Part shown: one piece after another, positions 48,919 to 58,630 of the stretch | How the letters are laid out: every line of letters begins with the position of its first letter | How positions within the stretch are numbered: the first letter of the stretch is position 1 | Assembly (NCBI RefSeq): GCF_036388275.1 | Contig: NZ_DASVSF010000109.1 | Location: 1 to 64,000, forward strand | Length of the DNA: 64,000 nucleotides | Direction of reading: 5' to 3' | Source of the DNA: Longimicrobium sp. | Lineage (GTDB): Bacteria > Gemmatimonadota > Gemmatimonadetes > Longimicrobiales > Longimicrobiaceae | Position numbers and translations under genes: made by a program | The notes under the pieces: generated by a model | The model's input: only the letters and a program-made list of their open reading frames with translations | Database searches by the model: none | What the model was told of the DNA's origin: nothing

Positions 48919-50073
48919 GTGCCTGGTTACGTGCAGGACAACGCCGCTTCAGTCCGAGGCCGCGCGCTTCGGGTGACGCAGCTGGGGTCCGACGGTGCAC
49001 CCATCACCGGATCCTCGTGTGACGTGTACCTGACCGGCGGCTTCATCTCGTTCCAGTTCACCCCGGAGTACTCCGAGGGCGACGAGATCGAGATCAAGAA
49101 CGCCGCTGGAGAGACCTGCGTCTACTACAAGCTCCCCGACACCCTGAAGAACGTCGGGCTGAGCATGAGCATCTGCGACCCGGACCCCGTCCTGACGCAG
49201 ATGCTGGTCGGTGGTGAGGTGCTGACCGCTGGTGGCACCTCCACCTTCGCCCCCTCGGGGACCGACGCCGGGGACATGGTGGCCATCGGCTACGCCTCCG
49301 AGCTGGCCGGTGCCGTGGCCAACCCGAACGGCGTGGCCGTGGAGGTCTGGGCCGACGCGGTGGTCAACGGGCGCTCTGCGTCCCGCGCCCCGTTCTGGCA
49401 CTACCTGTTCCCGTCGGCGCAGTTCCGGCTGGACGGCGACCGGGTCATCGAGAACGGCAACCTGGCCACGGCCTTCGCAGGCACGGGCACGGGCAACGAG
49501 GCCTTCGGCTCCGGTCCGAACCTGGACCTGGCCGGAGTCACCCCGGCTCCGCCCGCTGGTGCCTTCGACTGGCGCTTCCCGGCCCACACGGACCGGCCCT
49601 TCCTCTACACGCGCAGCTTCTTCGCGCCGCTGGGGCTGAAGGGTCAGTTCGACAACCTCGGGATCCCGATCGTGCGGATCACCGCTGGGGATCCGGGCGT
49701 CTTCAGCCCGGTCAACGCCACGCGACCGGCCGATCTGGCCGACCTCCAGTCGCAGGGCGCTCTGGGCAGCACCACCGCCTGGGACCCCAACGAGTTCGTC
49801 ACGCTGCGGGACAACACCGAGGCGTACTGGGACGGGGCCGCCTGGGTCGCCGGTCGGGCTCCGGCTCCGGCCATCGTGGCCACCGGCGCGACGGCGGGCA
49901 CGCCGGGCATGTTCACGCCTCCGGGCGCGGACGCTCCGGCCGACCTCGATGCGCTGGAGGATGTCGTCGCCACGCCGACCACTGCCTGGACCGTCGGGCA
50001 GCGGATCGTCCTGGCGGACGGTACGACGGCACACTGGAACGGCACCGCCTGGGTTGCGGGCTCCGCGACCTGA
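48919..50073 (+). CDS. major tail protein or capsid decoration protein with C-terminal repeats
   Basis: 384 residues from GTG 48919 with GAGAGGAGGGA upstream. The N-terminal domain (RALRVTQLGSDGAPITGSSC, FTPEYSEGDEIEIKNAAGET) resembles actinophage tail-tube proteins. The C-terminal 130 residues hold two repeats of the ITAGDPGVF.../WDGAAWVAG and ATAGTPGMF.../WNGTAWVAG type, probably surface-exposed modules. The location right after capsid leaves decoration protein as the alternative. Confidence 0.6.
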   Translation: MPGYVQDNAASVRGRALRVTQLGSDGAPITGSSCDVYLTGGFISFQFTPEYSEGDEIEIKNAAGETCVYYKLPDTLKNVGLSMSICDPDPVLTQMLVGGEVLTAGGTSTFAPSGTDAGDMVAIGYASELAGAVANPNGVAVEVWADAVVNGRSASRAPFWHYLFPSAQFRLDGDRVIENGNLATAFAGTGTGNEAFGSGPNLDLAGVTPAPPAGAFDWRFPAHTDRPFLYTRSFFAPLGLKGQFDNLGIPIVRITAGDPGVFSPVNATRPADLADLQSQGALGSTTAWDPNEFVTLRDNTEAYWDGAAWVAGRAPAPAIVATGATAGTPGMFTPPGADAPADLDALEDVVATPTTAWTVGQRIVLADGTTAHWNGTAWVAGSAT

Positions 50074-50132
50074 TCGGGCCGGGGTTCGCCCCGGTTGACA
50101 TGGCATGACCAGCGAAGGCGGAGGGTGTTCGG

Positions 50133-50846
50133 ATGCTCTGGGTTGACCCCACCGACCCCTCCGTCTTCGCTGCCGTCACGGGGCAGGCGGCACCTGAGAC
50201 CGCACCGGCCGAGCCGGACGAAGACCTGGTCCTGGCCCTGGCTGTTGCCAGCGAGATCCTGACGCTGGCGACCGGGCACCTGATCCACCCGGCCGGGACG
50301 CAGGTGGAGGAGATGATCTCCACGCCGAACGTCCGCCGGATCTCGCCGGTCTACGGGCCGGTCCTCGAAGTCCTCGGCATCAACGTGGTGGACCCGCTCA
50401 GCGGCTCTGAGAGCCCGATCCGGAAGACCTACCGGCTCGTGGGCTCCACCATCCACTTCTTCGGCTCAGCGGGCGCTGTGCCGGGCTGGCGCGGCGGCTC
50501 TGCCTGCGGCGCGTCCGGGCAGCAGATCCTGCGGGTCGAGTACCGCTTCGGCTCCACCCTCACCCGGGGCGCTCGCAACGCGCTGCTGGCCTACGCCCGC
50601 CAGCTCTACCTGTCCTTCATCGAGGACGGCGAGTGCCAGCTGCCCGACCGGGTCACCAGCCTCACGCGCGAGGGCATCAGCATGGAGCTGATCACCCCGC
50701 AGGACTACCTGGACAAGGGCCGCACCGGGCTGCCGACCGTGGACGCCTGGCTGTCCCAGATCAACCCGAAGCGCGCGCTGCGGCCGTCGGGGGTCTACAC
50801 CCCGGACTCACCTCCAGGCGTCGGTGTGCGGCTGCGGAGGGCCTGA
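50133..50846 (+). CDS. head-tail connector (adaptor) protein
   Basis: 237 residues. N-terminal helical bundle (DLVLALAVASEILTLATGHL), a strand region (VYGPVLEVLGINVVDPLSG) and LTRGARNALLAYARQLYLS match gp6-like adaptors. AAGGCGGAGGG precedes ATG 50133; operator at 50094. Confidence 0.7.
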   Translation: MLWVDPTDPSVFAAVTGQAAPETAPAEPDEDLVLALAVASEILTLATGHLIHPAGTQVEEMISTPNVRRISPVYGPVLEVLGINVVDPLSGSESPIRKTYRLVGSTIHFFGSAGAVPGWRGGSACGASGQQILRVEYRFGSTLTRGARNALLAYARQLYLSFIEDGECQLPDRVTSLTREGISMELITPQDYLDKGRTGLPTVDAWLSQINPKRALRPSGVYTPDSPPGVGVRLRRA

Positions 50847-50849
50847 GCC

Positions 50850-51404
50850 ATGACCTACGCCCGGACCGACCCGTTCGCGGCCGACCGGCTGGCTGAGGCC
50901 GATGCTGCGGCTGCCGCGATGATCGAGGCGGCCGAGGCCGGTGCCAGCACCGGGCCTTCGACCCTCTCCAGCATGGGTGAGGCCTTGCTGGAGATCGTGA
51001 AAGCCGCCGCCCTTGCCAAGGGCACCCCGCTCCCGGCCAGGCAGTCGGTCTACATGGCCCCGATCCCGGCCGACTGTGAGCAGGTCGCCGTGCTGTTCAC
51101 CGGCTGGAACCCCACCCCGGCCGCCGACGGGCCGACCATCTGCAAGCCGTGGCGCTGGATGGGCAGCTACTCGGTGATCATCACCCGCTGCACACCCGCC
51201 GTGCAGAAGGGCAAGACCCCGCCCTCGATGGAGATGATGATCGAGGCCGCGCGCCTGGCCAGCTCGGACGCCGAGATCCTGCTGGAGGCTGTCAACCGGC
51301 TGGACGAGATCGGCTCGGACATCTCGGTGGTCACGAACGCTCCCTCCGGCGGCTTCCAGACCGTCGAGCTGAACGTCCAGCTGCTGGCGGTCGGCACCTT
51401 CTGA
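50850..51404 (+). CDS. head-tail joining or tail-terminator protein
   Basis: 184 residues. An Ala-rich helical start, then CEQVAVLFTGWNPTPAADGP, CKPWRWMGSYSVIITRCTPA and FQTVELNVQLLAVGTF. Order and beta-rich content suit a tail-terminator or neck protein. Operator element inside at 51290. Confidence 0.55.
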   Translation: MTYARTDPFAADRLAEADAAAAAMIEAAEAGASTGPSTLSSMGEALLEIVKAAALAKGTPLPARQSVYMAPIPADCEQVAVLFTGWNPTPAADGPTICKPWRWMGSYSVIITRCTPAVQKGKTPPSMEMMIEAARLASSDAEILLEAVNRLDEIGSDISVVTNAPSGGFQTVELNVQLLAVGTF

Positions 51405-51826
51405 TGGCCCGGACCAAGGTCGAATGGGTCCCCGACGAGGCAGCCATCAAGGAGTTCGCCGGGTGGACCGGGCCCGTGGGCCAGTCGGTCAACCGCCTGG
51501 CGATGGAGGCCGTCTTCCGGATCCGTGGCCTGGCCAACCGGCGCTCGGGCGTGATGACTGCCGGGATGCACTACAAGAAGGGCACCTGGTCCCGGGGGAT
51601 CCAGTTCGATGCGGGCTCCGACGTGGGCTACACGCTGTTCGTGGACCAGGGGACCAAGCCGCACCCGATCAAGCCGAAGAACCCCGGTGGGGTGCTGACC
51701 TTCTACTGGCCCAAGGTCGGCCGGGTCGTGCACTTCAAGTCCGTCCAGCACCCCGGCAACAAGCCCTACAAGTTCCTGGAGCGCGGCCTGGAGGCCGCCC
51801 TGAGCATGTGGGAGCGCGGCGGTTGA
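51404..51826 (+). CDS. HK97 gp10-like neck protein
   Basis: 140 residues, TGATG overlap. The C-terminal SVQHPGNKPYKFLERGLEAA motif and central TLFVDQGTKPHPI are typical of gp10-like connector proteins. Its stop TGA is part of a GGTTGACAT operator (51822-51828). Confidence 0.7.
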   Translation: MARTKVEWVPDEAAIKEFAGWTGPVGQSVNRLAMEAVFRIRGLANRRSGVMTAGMHYKKGTWSRGIQFDAGSDVGYTLFVDQGTKPHPIKPKNPGGVLTFYWPKVGRVVHFKSVQHPGNKPYKFLERGLEAALSMWERGG

Positions 51827-51887
51827 CATGACCGGCTGACAGACTGCAAGCGCACGTGCACGCCCCGCTGATGAGATGGAGATGTCG

Positions 51888-52373
51888 ATGCCACGCAAGA
51901 CGTTCAGGGTCGCTGCGGCGGTCGAGCCGATCAGCTTCGACCTGGAGGGCCCGATCCGGGGGATCCAGAACTTCCCCTGCCGCGACCGGATGGCCGCCGG
52001 TTCGCTGATGCGCTTCGCCGAGATGTTCTCCTCGATCAAGGACGAGGCCGAGGGCTCTCCCGAGGCCGCCTCCGACGGCGCGAAGGCCATCCCCGCGATC
52101 CGCCAGTTCTTCGACTCCGCCCTCCAGAAGGAGGGCCGCTCCCGCTTCTGGGACATGATCAACGACGACGACGAGGGCATCCCGCTGGACACCCTGGTCG
52201 AGGTCGCTGGCTGGCTCGCGGAGGTGTACTCGGGTGGACGCCCTACTGGGACGAACTCCGGCAGTACATCGGAGGGGACCTCAACTGGCGACGGTTCTCC
52301 GGCTACGCCCTCAGCCGGGGACATCGTCGAGTACTCACGACCCTCACAGCTGACGAGTTCTACGACCTCGTAG
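51888..52373 (+). CDS. tail assembly chaperone (G-like)
   Basis: 161 residues from ATG 51888 (GGAG 6 bp upstream); ATG 51876 and 51882 are in frame. FRVAAAVEPISFDLEGPIRG and a helical core fit G-type chaperones; the tail after GRPTG is Ser/Thr-rich and disordered, as usual. Located just before the tape measure. Confidence 0.85.
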   Translation: MPRKTFRVAAAVEPISFDLEGPIRGIQNFPCRDRMAAGSLMRFAEMFSSIKDEAEGSPEAASDGAKAIPAIRQFFDSALQKEGRSRFWDMINDDDEGIPLDTLVEVAGWLAEVYSGGRPTGTNSGSTSEGTSTGDGSPATPSAGDIVEYSRPSQLTSSTTS

Positions 52374-52528
52374 AGCACTGGCTGGAGGAGAGGTCGATCG
52401 AGGACAAGGAACAGCACGACGCCCGGGATCGGGTCAGGGTCAACCTGGCCAGGGCCACGAAGGTGGCCGAGCAGATGGCCTCGGGTGAGGACGTGAGCGA
52501 CGTGCCGCCCCACCTGCTGGGGAGGTAG
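52244..52528 (+). CDS. tail assembly chaperone T extension (-1 frameshift product)
   Basis: The -1 frame relative to G is open and reads YWDELRQYIGGDLNWRRFSG and on to DVPPHLLGR, ending TAG 52528, with no start of its own. The GRPTG to RPYW switch places the shift near 52230-52245 (GGT GGA CGC CCT A). The exact slippery codons are not a canonical heptamer. The fused protein should load onto the tape measure. Confidence 0.8.
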   Translation, partial: YWDELRQYIGGDLNWRRFSGYALSRGHRRVLTTLTADEFYDLVEHWLEERSIEDKEQHDARDRVRVNLARATKVAEQMASGEDVSDVPPHLLGR

Positions 52529-52601
52529 CAGGACCGGCGGGGCTCGGTTGACACGGGCCCCGCCGGACGGGACAAGCCGTACAGGACAGGGGGGTGCGCG
52601 G

Positions 52602-55600
52602 GTGGCAATCGTCGGGACAGCGTTCGTCCGGCTGAAGGTCATCGGCGACACCCTGGCCAACGACATCGGCAAGTCCGTCAAGCAGTCCGTCGATGCCTCC
52701 TCCGCCGACCTGGACAAGGCCGGGGAGGACGTAGGCAAGAAGGTCAGCGACAGCACCGGCAAGGCGCTGGGCGACGGCATCAACGAGAAGATGGGCCCGC
52801 TCGCGGACTCCATCGGCGACCAGATCGGTCGCCGCATGGGCGAGAACATGAACAAGAGCCTGCGGGTCAAGGTCGTCTCGGCCGTGACCAACAGCTTCGA
52901 GTCCGCCAAGACCGAGGTCCAGGGCTTCGGCGAGAAGTTCAAGCCCTCCATCGACAAGTTCACGACGGACTTCAAGAAGCAGACCGAGGGCGGCCTGAAG
53001 AAGGCGCTCTCCGGGTCGCTGTTCGCCATGCTCGGCACGGCGATCACCGTGCTGCCCTCGATGGTCGCCTTCGGTGGCGCGGTCGCCGGTGCACTGGTGT
53101 CAACCGTCATCACCGGGCTGGCAGCGCTGGGTCCAGCGGTAGCCGGTGGCGCGCTCGCGGCGGTAGGCGGGCTCGCTGCGATCACCATCAGCATGGGCCT
53201 GCTGAAGGCCGCGATGGACGTGCAGTCCCCCGCGATGGAGGTCTTCCGGGGCAACCTGCTGAACCTGAAGACGGCGTTCGCCGAGCCCGTGGCCGCTGGC
53301 CTGGCGACAGCTGCGCCCGCGCTCCAGCAGATGTCCGACCAGCTGTTCCCTGCCCTGAACCTCCAGCTGGAGACCCTGGGCTTCGTCGCGGCCGGGATCA
53401 TCCAGGACTTCGCCGACATGGCCACCACCTCGGCCAACGTCGAGCGGCTGAACACCGTCCTGGCCAACAACAACACCTTCGTGGCCGGGGCCGGGGCCGG
53501 GATGGTCGGCTTCGCCCAGGCCGCGCTGATCCTGTTGTCCCACCTGGGCCCGGTGACCGACTTCCTGGGCCAGGGGATCCAGGATCTGGGCGAGTGGGCC
53601 GCCCGGACGATGGGTGCCGCTGAGGCCACCGGTGCCCTGGACGGCTTCATCACCCGATCGTTCGACGCGCTGCGCTACTTCGTCGGCATCCTGTGGGACT
53701 TCGGCGCGGGCGTGGTCAACGTCTTCAAGGCCGCCTTCGGGGCCAGCGGCGGGATGCTGACCAACCTGCACGACGTGGCCGCGTCGTTCCGGGCATGGAC
53801 CGGGGACGAGACCAACCAGACCCGGATGACCGCCTTCTTCGAGAAGATGCGGGACATCGCGGGGCAGGTGCTGGACATCTTCATCCCGCTCGGCAAGGCC
53901 GGGCTGGGGGCCCTGGAGGACACCGACCTCACCGCCGTGACCCAGGGCCTGGACGGGCTGAAGGCTCTCGGCCCGCCGATCGCGCAGATGTTCAACAGCA
54001 TCAAGGACGCCGCTGGCCCGGCGCTGATGGACACCTTCCTGAACCTGGTCCAGGTCATCACGCAGCTGGCCGATAGCGGCGTGCTCTCAGCTCTGACCGG
54101 CGCGTTCTCCAACCTGCTGGCGATCATCTCCGCCGTGCTGGCCATCCCCGGGGTGGGTCAGCTGCTGGCCTTCGTGGCCGGGCTCGCGGTGATGATGAAG
54201 ACGGTCATGCTGGTCGTGAACGTCCTGAAGCTGCTCTGGCCTGCGATCCAGCTGATCATCGGCATCATCCGGGTGCTGGCTGCCGTCTTCGGTGGCATCC
54301 CGCTGGCCATCGCGGCTGTCGTGATCGCCCTGGTCTGGTTCCTGACCCAGACCGAGACCGGGCGCGCGATCCTGGCTGCCGCCTGGAACGCCATCAAGGT
54401 GGCCATCAGCGCGGCCATCGACGGACTGGTCATCGCTTTCAACTGGCTGGTCGAGGCCTTCACGACCGCCTGGAACGCGATCACGAGCTTCCTGAGCGGG
54501 CTGGGCGGCTGGTTCGCCGGGGTCTTCGCCACGATCGGCGCGGCCATCTCCACCGCGTGGAACGCCGCGCTGGCCTTCATCTCCGGGCCGATCGGCGCGA
54601 TCCGGGACTTCATCGTCTCGGTCTTCAACGGGATCCTGGGCTTCATCCAGATGATCTTCAACGCCTACCTGCTGGTCATCACGACGGTCTTCACGGCGAT
54701 CTGGGGCTTCATCCAGCCGATCCTGACGGCCATCGGCGGCTTCTTCGTCGCGGTCTTCAACGGGATCATGGCCGTGGTCCAGGGCTTCGTGAACGTGCTC
54801 TACGAGATCTGGATCCGGGTCTTCCCGCTGCTGCTGCTGCCGATCCGGATCTTCTACGGCGTCGTGATCTTGATCTGGCAGGAACTGTCGGCCGCCGTGA
54901 CCGCCGTGGTCCAGGTGCTCTGGGACTGGATCCAGGCCGCCTGGACCGCGATCTACGACGCGGTGAGCGCGACGGTGCAGGCCATCTCGGACTTCGTCAT
55001 CGGGGTCTGGAACGCGATCTGGGGCTTCCTCCAGCCGATCATCCAGGCGATCTGGGACTTCATCGTCTCGGCCTGGAACGGGATGAAGGACGCCGTCGGG
55101 GCAGCGATCCAGGCGATCAGCGATGTCGTCCACTCGGTCTGGGATGCGATCTCCGGCTTCATCAACACCGTCGTCGGCGCGATCGTGGACTTCGTCCAGG
55201 GCCGCTGGGAGATCATGCGCGGCAACATCGAGACCGCGCTGAACGCGATCAAGGGCGTTGTCGAGTCGATCTGGAACGGGATCTCCGGCTTCATCGGGAC
55301 CGTCATCGGTGGGATCTCCACTGCGATCTCCACGGTCTGGACCGGCATCTCCACTGCGATCAGCACCGCGATGGGGACCGCCAAGTCCACCATCGAGACG
55401 GTCTGGGGCAACATCGAGGGCTTCATCCAGGGCGCTCTGGACCGGATCAAGGGCCTGATCAACGCGGTCTGGGGCACGATCGGCGACATCGGCGAGGGCA
55501 TCCTGGACGGCCTGAAGACGGCGGCCAACGGGATGATCAGCACGGTGAACGGCGTGATCAGCGGCCTGAACGCCGCCATCGGCGTGGCCAACATGCTGCC

Positions 55601-55919
55601 CGGTGCGGACATCCCGACCATCCCGAAGATCCCGCTGCTGGCCAAGGGCGGAACCATCTCCCCGCTGGGTGGCGGCACGCTGGCGATGATCGCCGAGGCC
55701 GGACGGCCGGAGCGCGTCGAGCCGCTGGACTCCTCGGGCTTGTCAACCAGAGACCGGGCGATCATCAACCTCCTGGCCGACGGTTCTGGCGGGGGCAGCG
55801 GCGGCACGGACGTGCGCGTCTACATCGGTGAGCGGGAGCTGACGGAGATCATCGACGTGGTGGTGGAGGACCGAGAGGACTCCTTGGCAGGTCGCGTGCT
55901 GACCGGGACGAAGGGGTAG
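52602..55919 (+). CDS. tape measure protein
   Basis: 1105 residues from GTG 52602 with AGGGGGGTG upstream. Amphipathic N-terminal helices, hydrophobic membrane-like stretches (MLGTAITVLPSMVAFGGAVA and around residues 500-600), then repeated WNAIxxFI/IWGFIQPI units through the C-terminal half, typical of tail tape measures. Sets tail length and probably helps DNA passage. Operator elements at 52547, 53098 and 55741. Confidence 0.95.
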   Translation: MAIVGTAFVRLKVIGDTLANDIGKSVKQSVDASSADLDKAGEDVGKKVSDSTGKALGDGINEKMGPLADSIGDQIGRRMGENMNKSLRVKVVSAVTNSFESAKTEVQGFGEKFKPSIDKFTTDFKKQTEGGLKKALSGSLFAMLGTAITVLPSMVAFGGAVAGALVSTVITGLAALGPAVAGGALAAVGGLAAITISMGLLKAAMDVQSPAMEVFRGNLLNLKTAFAEPVAAGLATAAPALQQMSDQLFPALNLQLETLGFVAAGIIQDFADMATTSANVERLNTVLANNNTFVAGAGAGMVGFAQAALILLSHLGPVTDFLGQGIQDLGEWAARTMGAAEATGALDGFITRSFDALRYFVGILWDFGAGVVNVFKAAFGASGGMLTNLHDVAASFRAWTGDETNQTRMTAFFEKMRDIAGQVLDIFIPLGKAGLGALEDTDLTAVTQGLDGLKALGPPIAQMFNSIKDAAGPALMDTFLNLVQVITQLADSGVLSALTGAFSNLLAIISAVLAIPGVGQLLAFVAGLAVMMKTVMLVVNVLKLLWPAIQLIIGIIRVLAAVFGGIPLAIAAVVIALVWFLTQTETGRAILAAAWNAIKVAISAAIDGLVIAFNWLVEAFTTAWNAITSFLSGLGGWFAGVFATIGAAISTAWNAALAFISGPIGAIRDFIVSVFNGILGFIQMIFNAYLLVITTVFTAIWGFIQPILTAIGGFFVAVFNGIMAVVQGFVNVLYEIWIRVFPLLLLPIRIFYGVVILIWQELSAAVTAVVQVLWDWIQAAWTAIYDAVSATVQAISDFVIGVWNAIWGFLQPIIQAIWDFIVSAWNGMKDAVGAAIQAISDVVHSVWDAISGFINTVVGAIVDFVQGRWEIMRGNIETALNAIKGVVESIWNGISGFIGTVIGGISTAISTVWTGISTAISTAMGTAKSTIETVWGNIEGFIQGALDRIKGLINAVWGTIGDIGEGILDGLKTAANGMISTVNGVISGLNAAIGVANMLPGADIPTIPKIPLLAKGGTISPLGGGTLAMIAEAGRPERVEPLDSSGLSTRDRAIINLLADGSGGGSGGTDVRVYIGERELTEIIDVVVEDREDSLAGRVLTGTKG

Positions 55920-55922
55920 GTC

Positions 55923-57509
55923 GTGGCTGGTCAGGAAGCTGTTGTCGCACGTGCTGATCTGATGCGCGGGATGATCCGGGTGCTCGGCCAGGGTGTCCCG
56001 GCCGGTCAGGTGCGGCTCACCCGCTCGGAGAAGACCGGCGGTGCCCCGGTGCTCATCCGGAGCGGGGACTTCACGCAGGAGGAGACCGGGGGCTTCATCC
56101 GGCAGGACCCGGAGCCGCCGTTCGGCCGGGAGCTGATCTACCAGGCGACCCTGGAGGTCGCCAACCGCCACCTCCAGTCCAACCGGATCCTGAACCCGAA
56201 GGCCACGAACGGCACGGACAACTGGTTGACAGGGACCGGCCGGACGATCGCGCAGGAGACCGCCCCCGAGCTGGCGCTCGGCGGGTCGATCAGGACTTCG
56301 TTCCGGATCAGCCGCAACGACCCCGGGATGCGGACCGGCACGCTGGCCGACCGGACGCTGGCCACCACCCTCCCGGCGGACTTCGGGCCCGGCCGCTGGT
56401 TCTTCTCCGGCCGGATCCGCTACACGAACCCCGACATCTGGCTGTGGAACGACGTGAAGGGCCAGGGGACCTGGGGGGACCTCCGGGGGCGGGGAACCTG
56501 GCAGCAGGTCGCCACGGGTACCAACAGCGGCAACCTGCCCTTCGTGACCGTCTGGGCCGCCGTGCTGTCCCCGGTGGGCGCAGTGGTCGTCGCGCCCTTC
56601 CAGGTGCTCGGCGTGCGCGCGAACGGCGCGGGCAACTGGCTGTCCTTCCAGGCCTGGGTGGACGTGCCGAAGTCGGCCCCGGCCGGGTCCCGGCTGGTCC
56701 TGCTCCACGGCCAGGCGCTCCGTGAGTACTTCACCTCGTGGTGGCTGACCACGGTCATGGTCACGCCGGAGTCCGAGATGTCCCTGGGCGCTGCGCTGAC
56801 CTACTTCGACGGCGACAGCGCCGTCCCGGTGAACTCCGGGGCCTACTTCGCACCCGGGTACAACTGGGCCACCGTCACCCGCGACGCCACGATGGCCTGG
56901 AACGGGACCCCGAACGCCAGCGTCTCGGTCTTCACCGGGCCGTCGGTCATCTCCTCCAAGACCTCGGTCACGGTCACCCGGCCTTCGCGCAGGGATCTGC
57001 CACTGAAGCTGCCGGTCTACCTGTCCGACCCGGTGTCGGCCACCCTCGGGGTCTGGTTCGAGCTGCTGGGTCTCGCGCCGCTGTCCTTCACCGCGCGGGC
57101 GACCCTCTACGACGTGCTCAACCGTGGGGCCAAGGTCGCCGTCAGCCAGCGGCGGGCCTGGGCGTCGGGGCAGTTCACCTTCCTGACCAAGACGCTGGCC
57201 GAGGCCGCCGAGGCCGAGCGCATGTTCGACCCCGGCCGGATCCTTTTCTTCCGCAACCCGGACGTGCGGTTCCCGGAGTCGGACTGGTACCTGCACATCG
57301 GGGACGTGACCAGCGACCGGATCGGGCCGCACTTCGGGCCCAACCCCGAGCGGGTCTGGGTCGTGCCGTTCGTGCGGGTCGAGCGCCCGGTGGGCCTGAT
57401 CGAGGCCGCCTCGGTGGCCACCTGGACCACGGTCAAGCAGGTCTACGACACGTGGGGTGCGCTGAAGGACGAGGGCCTGTGGGCCGATGTCTCGCTGGGT
57501 TCTGCATGA
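55923..57509 (+). CDS. minor tail protein (distal tail-like)
   Basis: 528 residues from GTG 55923. After about 80 residues comes a carbohydrate-binding-module-like pattern (NRILNPKATNGTDNW, then GRWFFSGRIRY) and a beta-rich remainder. Position directly after the tape measure fits a distal tail protein. Operator element at 56225. Confidence 0.75.
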   Translation: MAGQEAVVARADLMRGMIRVLGQGVPAGQVRLTRSEKTGGAPVLIRSGDFTQEETGGFIRQDPEPPFGRELIYQATLEVANRHLQSNRILNPKATNGTDNWLTGTGRTIAQETAPELALGGSIRTSFRISRNDPGMRTGTLADRTLATTLPADFGPGRWFFSGRIRYTNPDIWLWNDVKGQGTWGDLRGRGTWQQVATGTNSGNLPFVTVWAAVLSPVGAVVVAPFQVLGVRANGAGNWLSFQAWVDVPKSAPAGSRLVLLHGQALREYFTSWWLTTVMVTPESEMSLGAALTYFDGDSAVPVNSGAYFAPGYNWATVTRDATMAWNGTPNASVSVFTGPSVISSKTSVTVTRPSRRDLPLKLPVYLSDPVSATLGVWFELLGLAPLSFTARATLYDVLNRGAKVAVSQRRAWASGQFTFLTKTLAEAAEAERMFDPGRILFFRNPDVRFPESDWYLHIGDVTSDRIGPHFGPNPERVWVVPFVRVERPVGLIEAASVATWTTVKQVYDTWGALKDEGLWADVSLGSA

Positions 57510-58630
57510 TCCCCGGGACCGCCCTGTTCAAGGACGCCTTGCGCTACTCCCGCACCGTCGTCACCGAGATGGACATCCTCTACGGCGACCGCGTGCTGGA
57601 GAACGACGTGCCGGTGGTGACCGGGTCCGTGTCAACCGACCGGACCCGCAATACCCGGTACGAGGCGTCCGTCGAGATGGCCATGTACCCCTGGGACTCC
57701 CTGCCGCTGAACGCCCTGGGCACCCGGGTGGAGCTGCGGTACGGGCTCTCCTCGATCGGGACCAAGGAGGTCGTCCCGGTCGGGGAGTACCAGGTCTTCG
57801 ACTACAAGCGCACGAACCGGGGCTCGCTCTCCCTGACCCTGAAGGGCCTGGAGAACTACGTCATCGAGTCCACGTTCCTCTCGCCCCGGACGCCGCCCTA
57901 CGGGATGTCCACGATCACCGCGATCAAGAACCTGGTCCGCGAGGTCGGGGCGCTGAAGAACGTCGAGTTCGTCGTCCTGTGCAGCCGGGACAAGAAGGTC
58001 CAGGCCACCGCGCCCTGGGACACCGACCGCTGGGCCGCGATCACGCAGCTGGCCACCTCGATCCAGGCCGAGGTCTGGGCCGGGCACGACGGCCGGTTCT
58101 ACATCACCGACATGCCGGTGCTGTCCAAGCTGGTCAGCGCCTTCCAGGTCGCCGGTGGCGAGGGCGGGGTGCTGGTCGATGAGTCCCGGTCGAGCACCCG
58201 GGACCAGGTCTACAACGCCGTCTCGGTCTCCGGCACCTCCTCCGACACCGAGACCCCGCCGGTCTACGCCTACGCCTTCGACAACCGGCCGGACAGCCCG
58301 ACGTACTTCTACGGGCCCTACGGCCAGCGGGTCAGGTACTACTCCAGCCAGTTCTTCACCACGGCCGCGCAGTGCCAGAACTACGCCAACCTGCTGCTGG
58401 GGGAGTCCCTGGCCACGAACAACACGCTGTCCATCGGGGCGCTGCCGATCCCGTTCCTGGAGGGCGGGGACGCCGTCCGGATCGTCTCCGAGCAGGACCC
58501 CGGCAGGGTCGAGACCTTCCTGATCCAGAAGACCGCGCTGGGCATGGGCACCGGGGCCTGGTCCGCTGACGTGCTGACCACGAACGAGGACTTCAGCAAC
58601 AACGACGGCCAGCAGAACGGGGTTGGCTGA
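57506..58630 (+). CDS. minor tail protein, DUF5047/hub-like
   Basis: 374 residues from ATG 57506 (ATGA). Pattern ALFKDALRYSRTVVTEMDIL, VTGSVSTDRTRNTRYEASVE and YGMSTITAIKNLV fits the DUF5047 family of tail-tip hub proteins. Operator element at 57630 encodes VSTD. Confidence 0.75.
   Translation: MIPGTALFKDALRYSRTVVTEMDILYGDRVLENDVPVVTGSVSTDRTRNTRYEASVEMAMYPWDSLPLNALGTRVELRYGLSSIGTKEVVPVGEYQVFDYKRTNRGSLSLTLKGLENYVIESTFLSPRTPPYGMSTITAIKNLVREVGALKNVEFVVLCSRDKKVQATAPWDTDRWAAITQLATSIQAEVWAGHDGRFYITDMPVLSKLVSAFQVAGGEGGVLVDESRSSTRDQVYNAVSVSGTSSDTETPPVYAYAFDNRPDSPTYFYGPYGQRVRYYSSQFFTTAAQCQNYANLLLGESLATNNTLSIGALPIPFLEGGDAVRIVSEQDPGRVETFLIQKTALGMGTGAWSADVLTTNEDFSNNDGQQNGVG

Noticed and set aside
48893..52553. 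Treating every single TTGACA as a -35 promoter box.
   Set aside because: Most single copies have no -10 at 16-18 bp and many lie inside genes in either orientation, so binding sites fit better than promoters.
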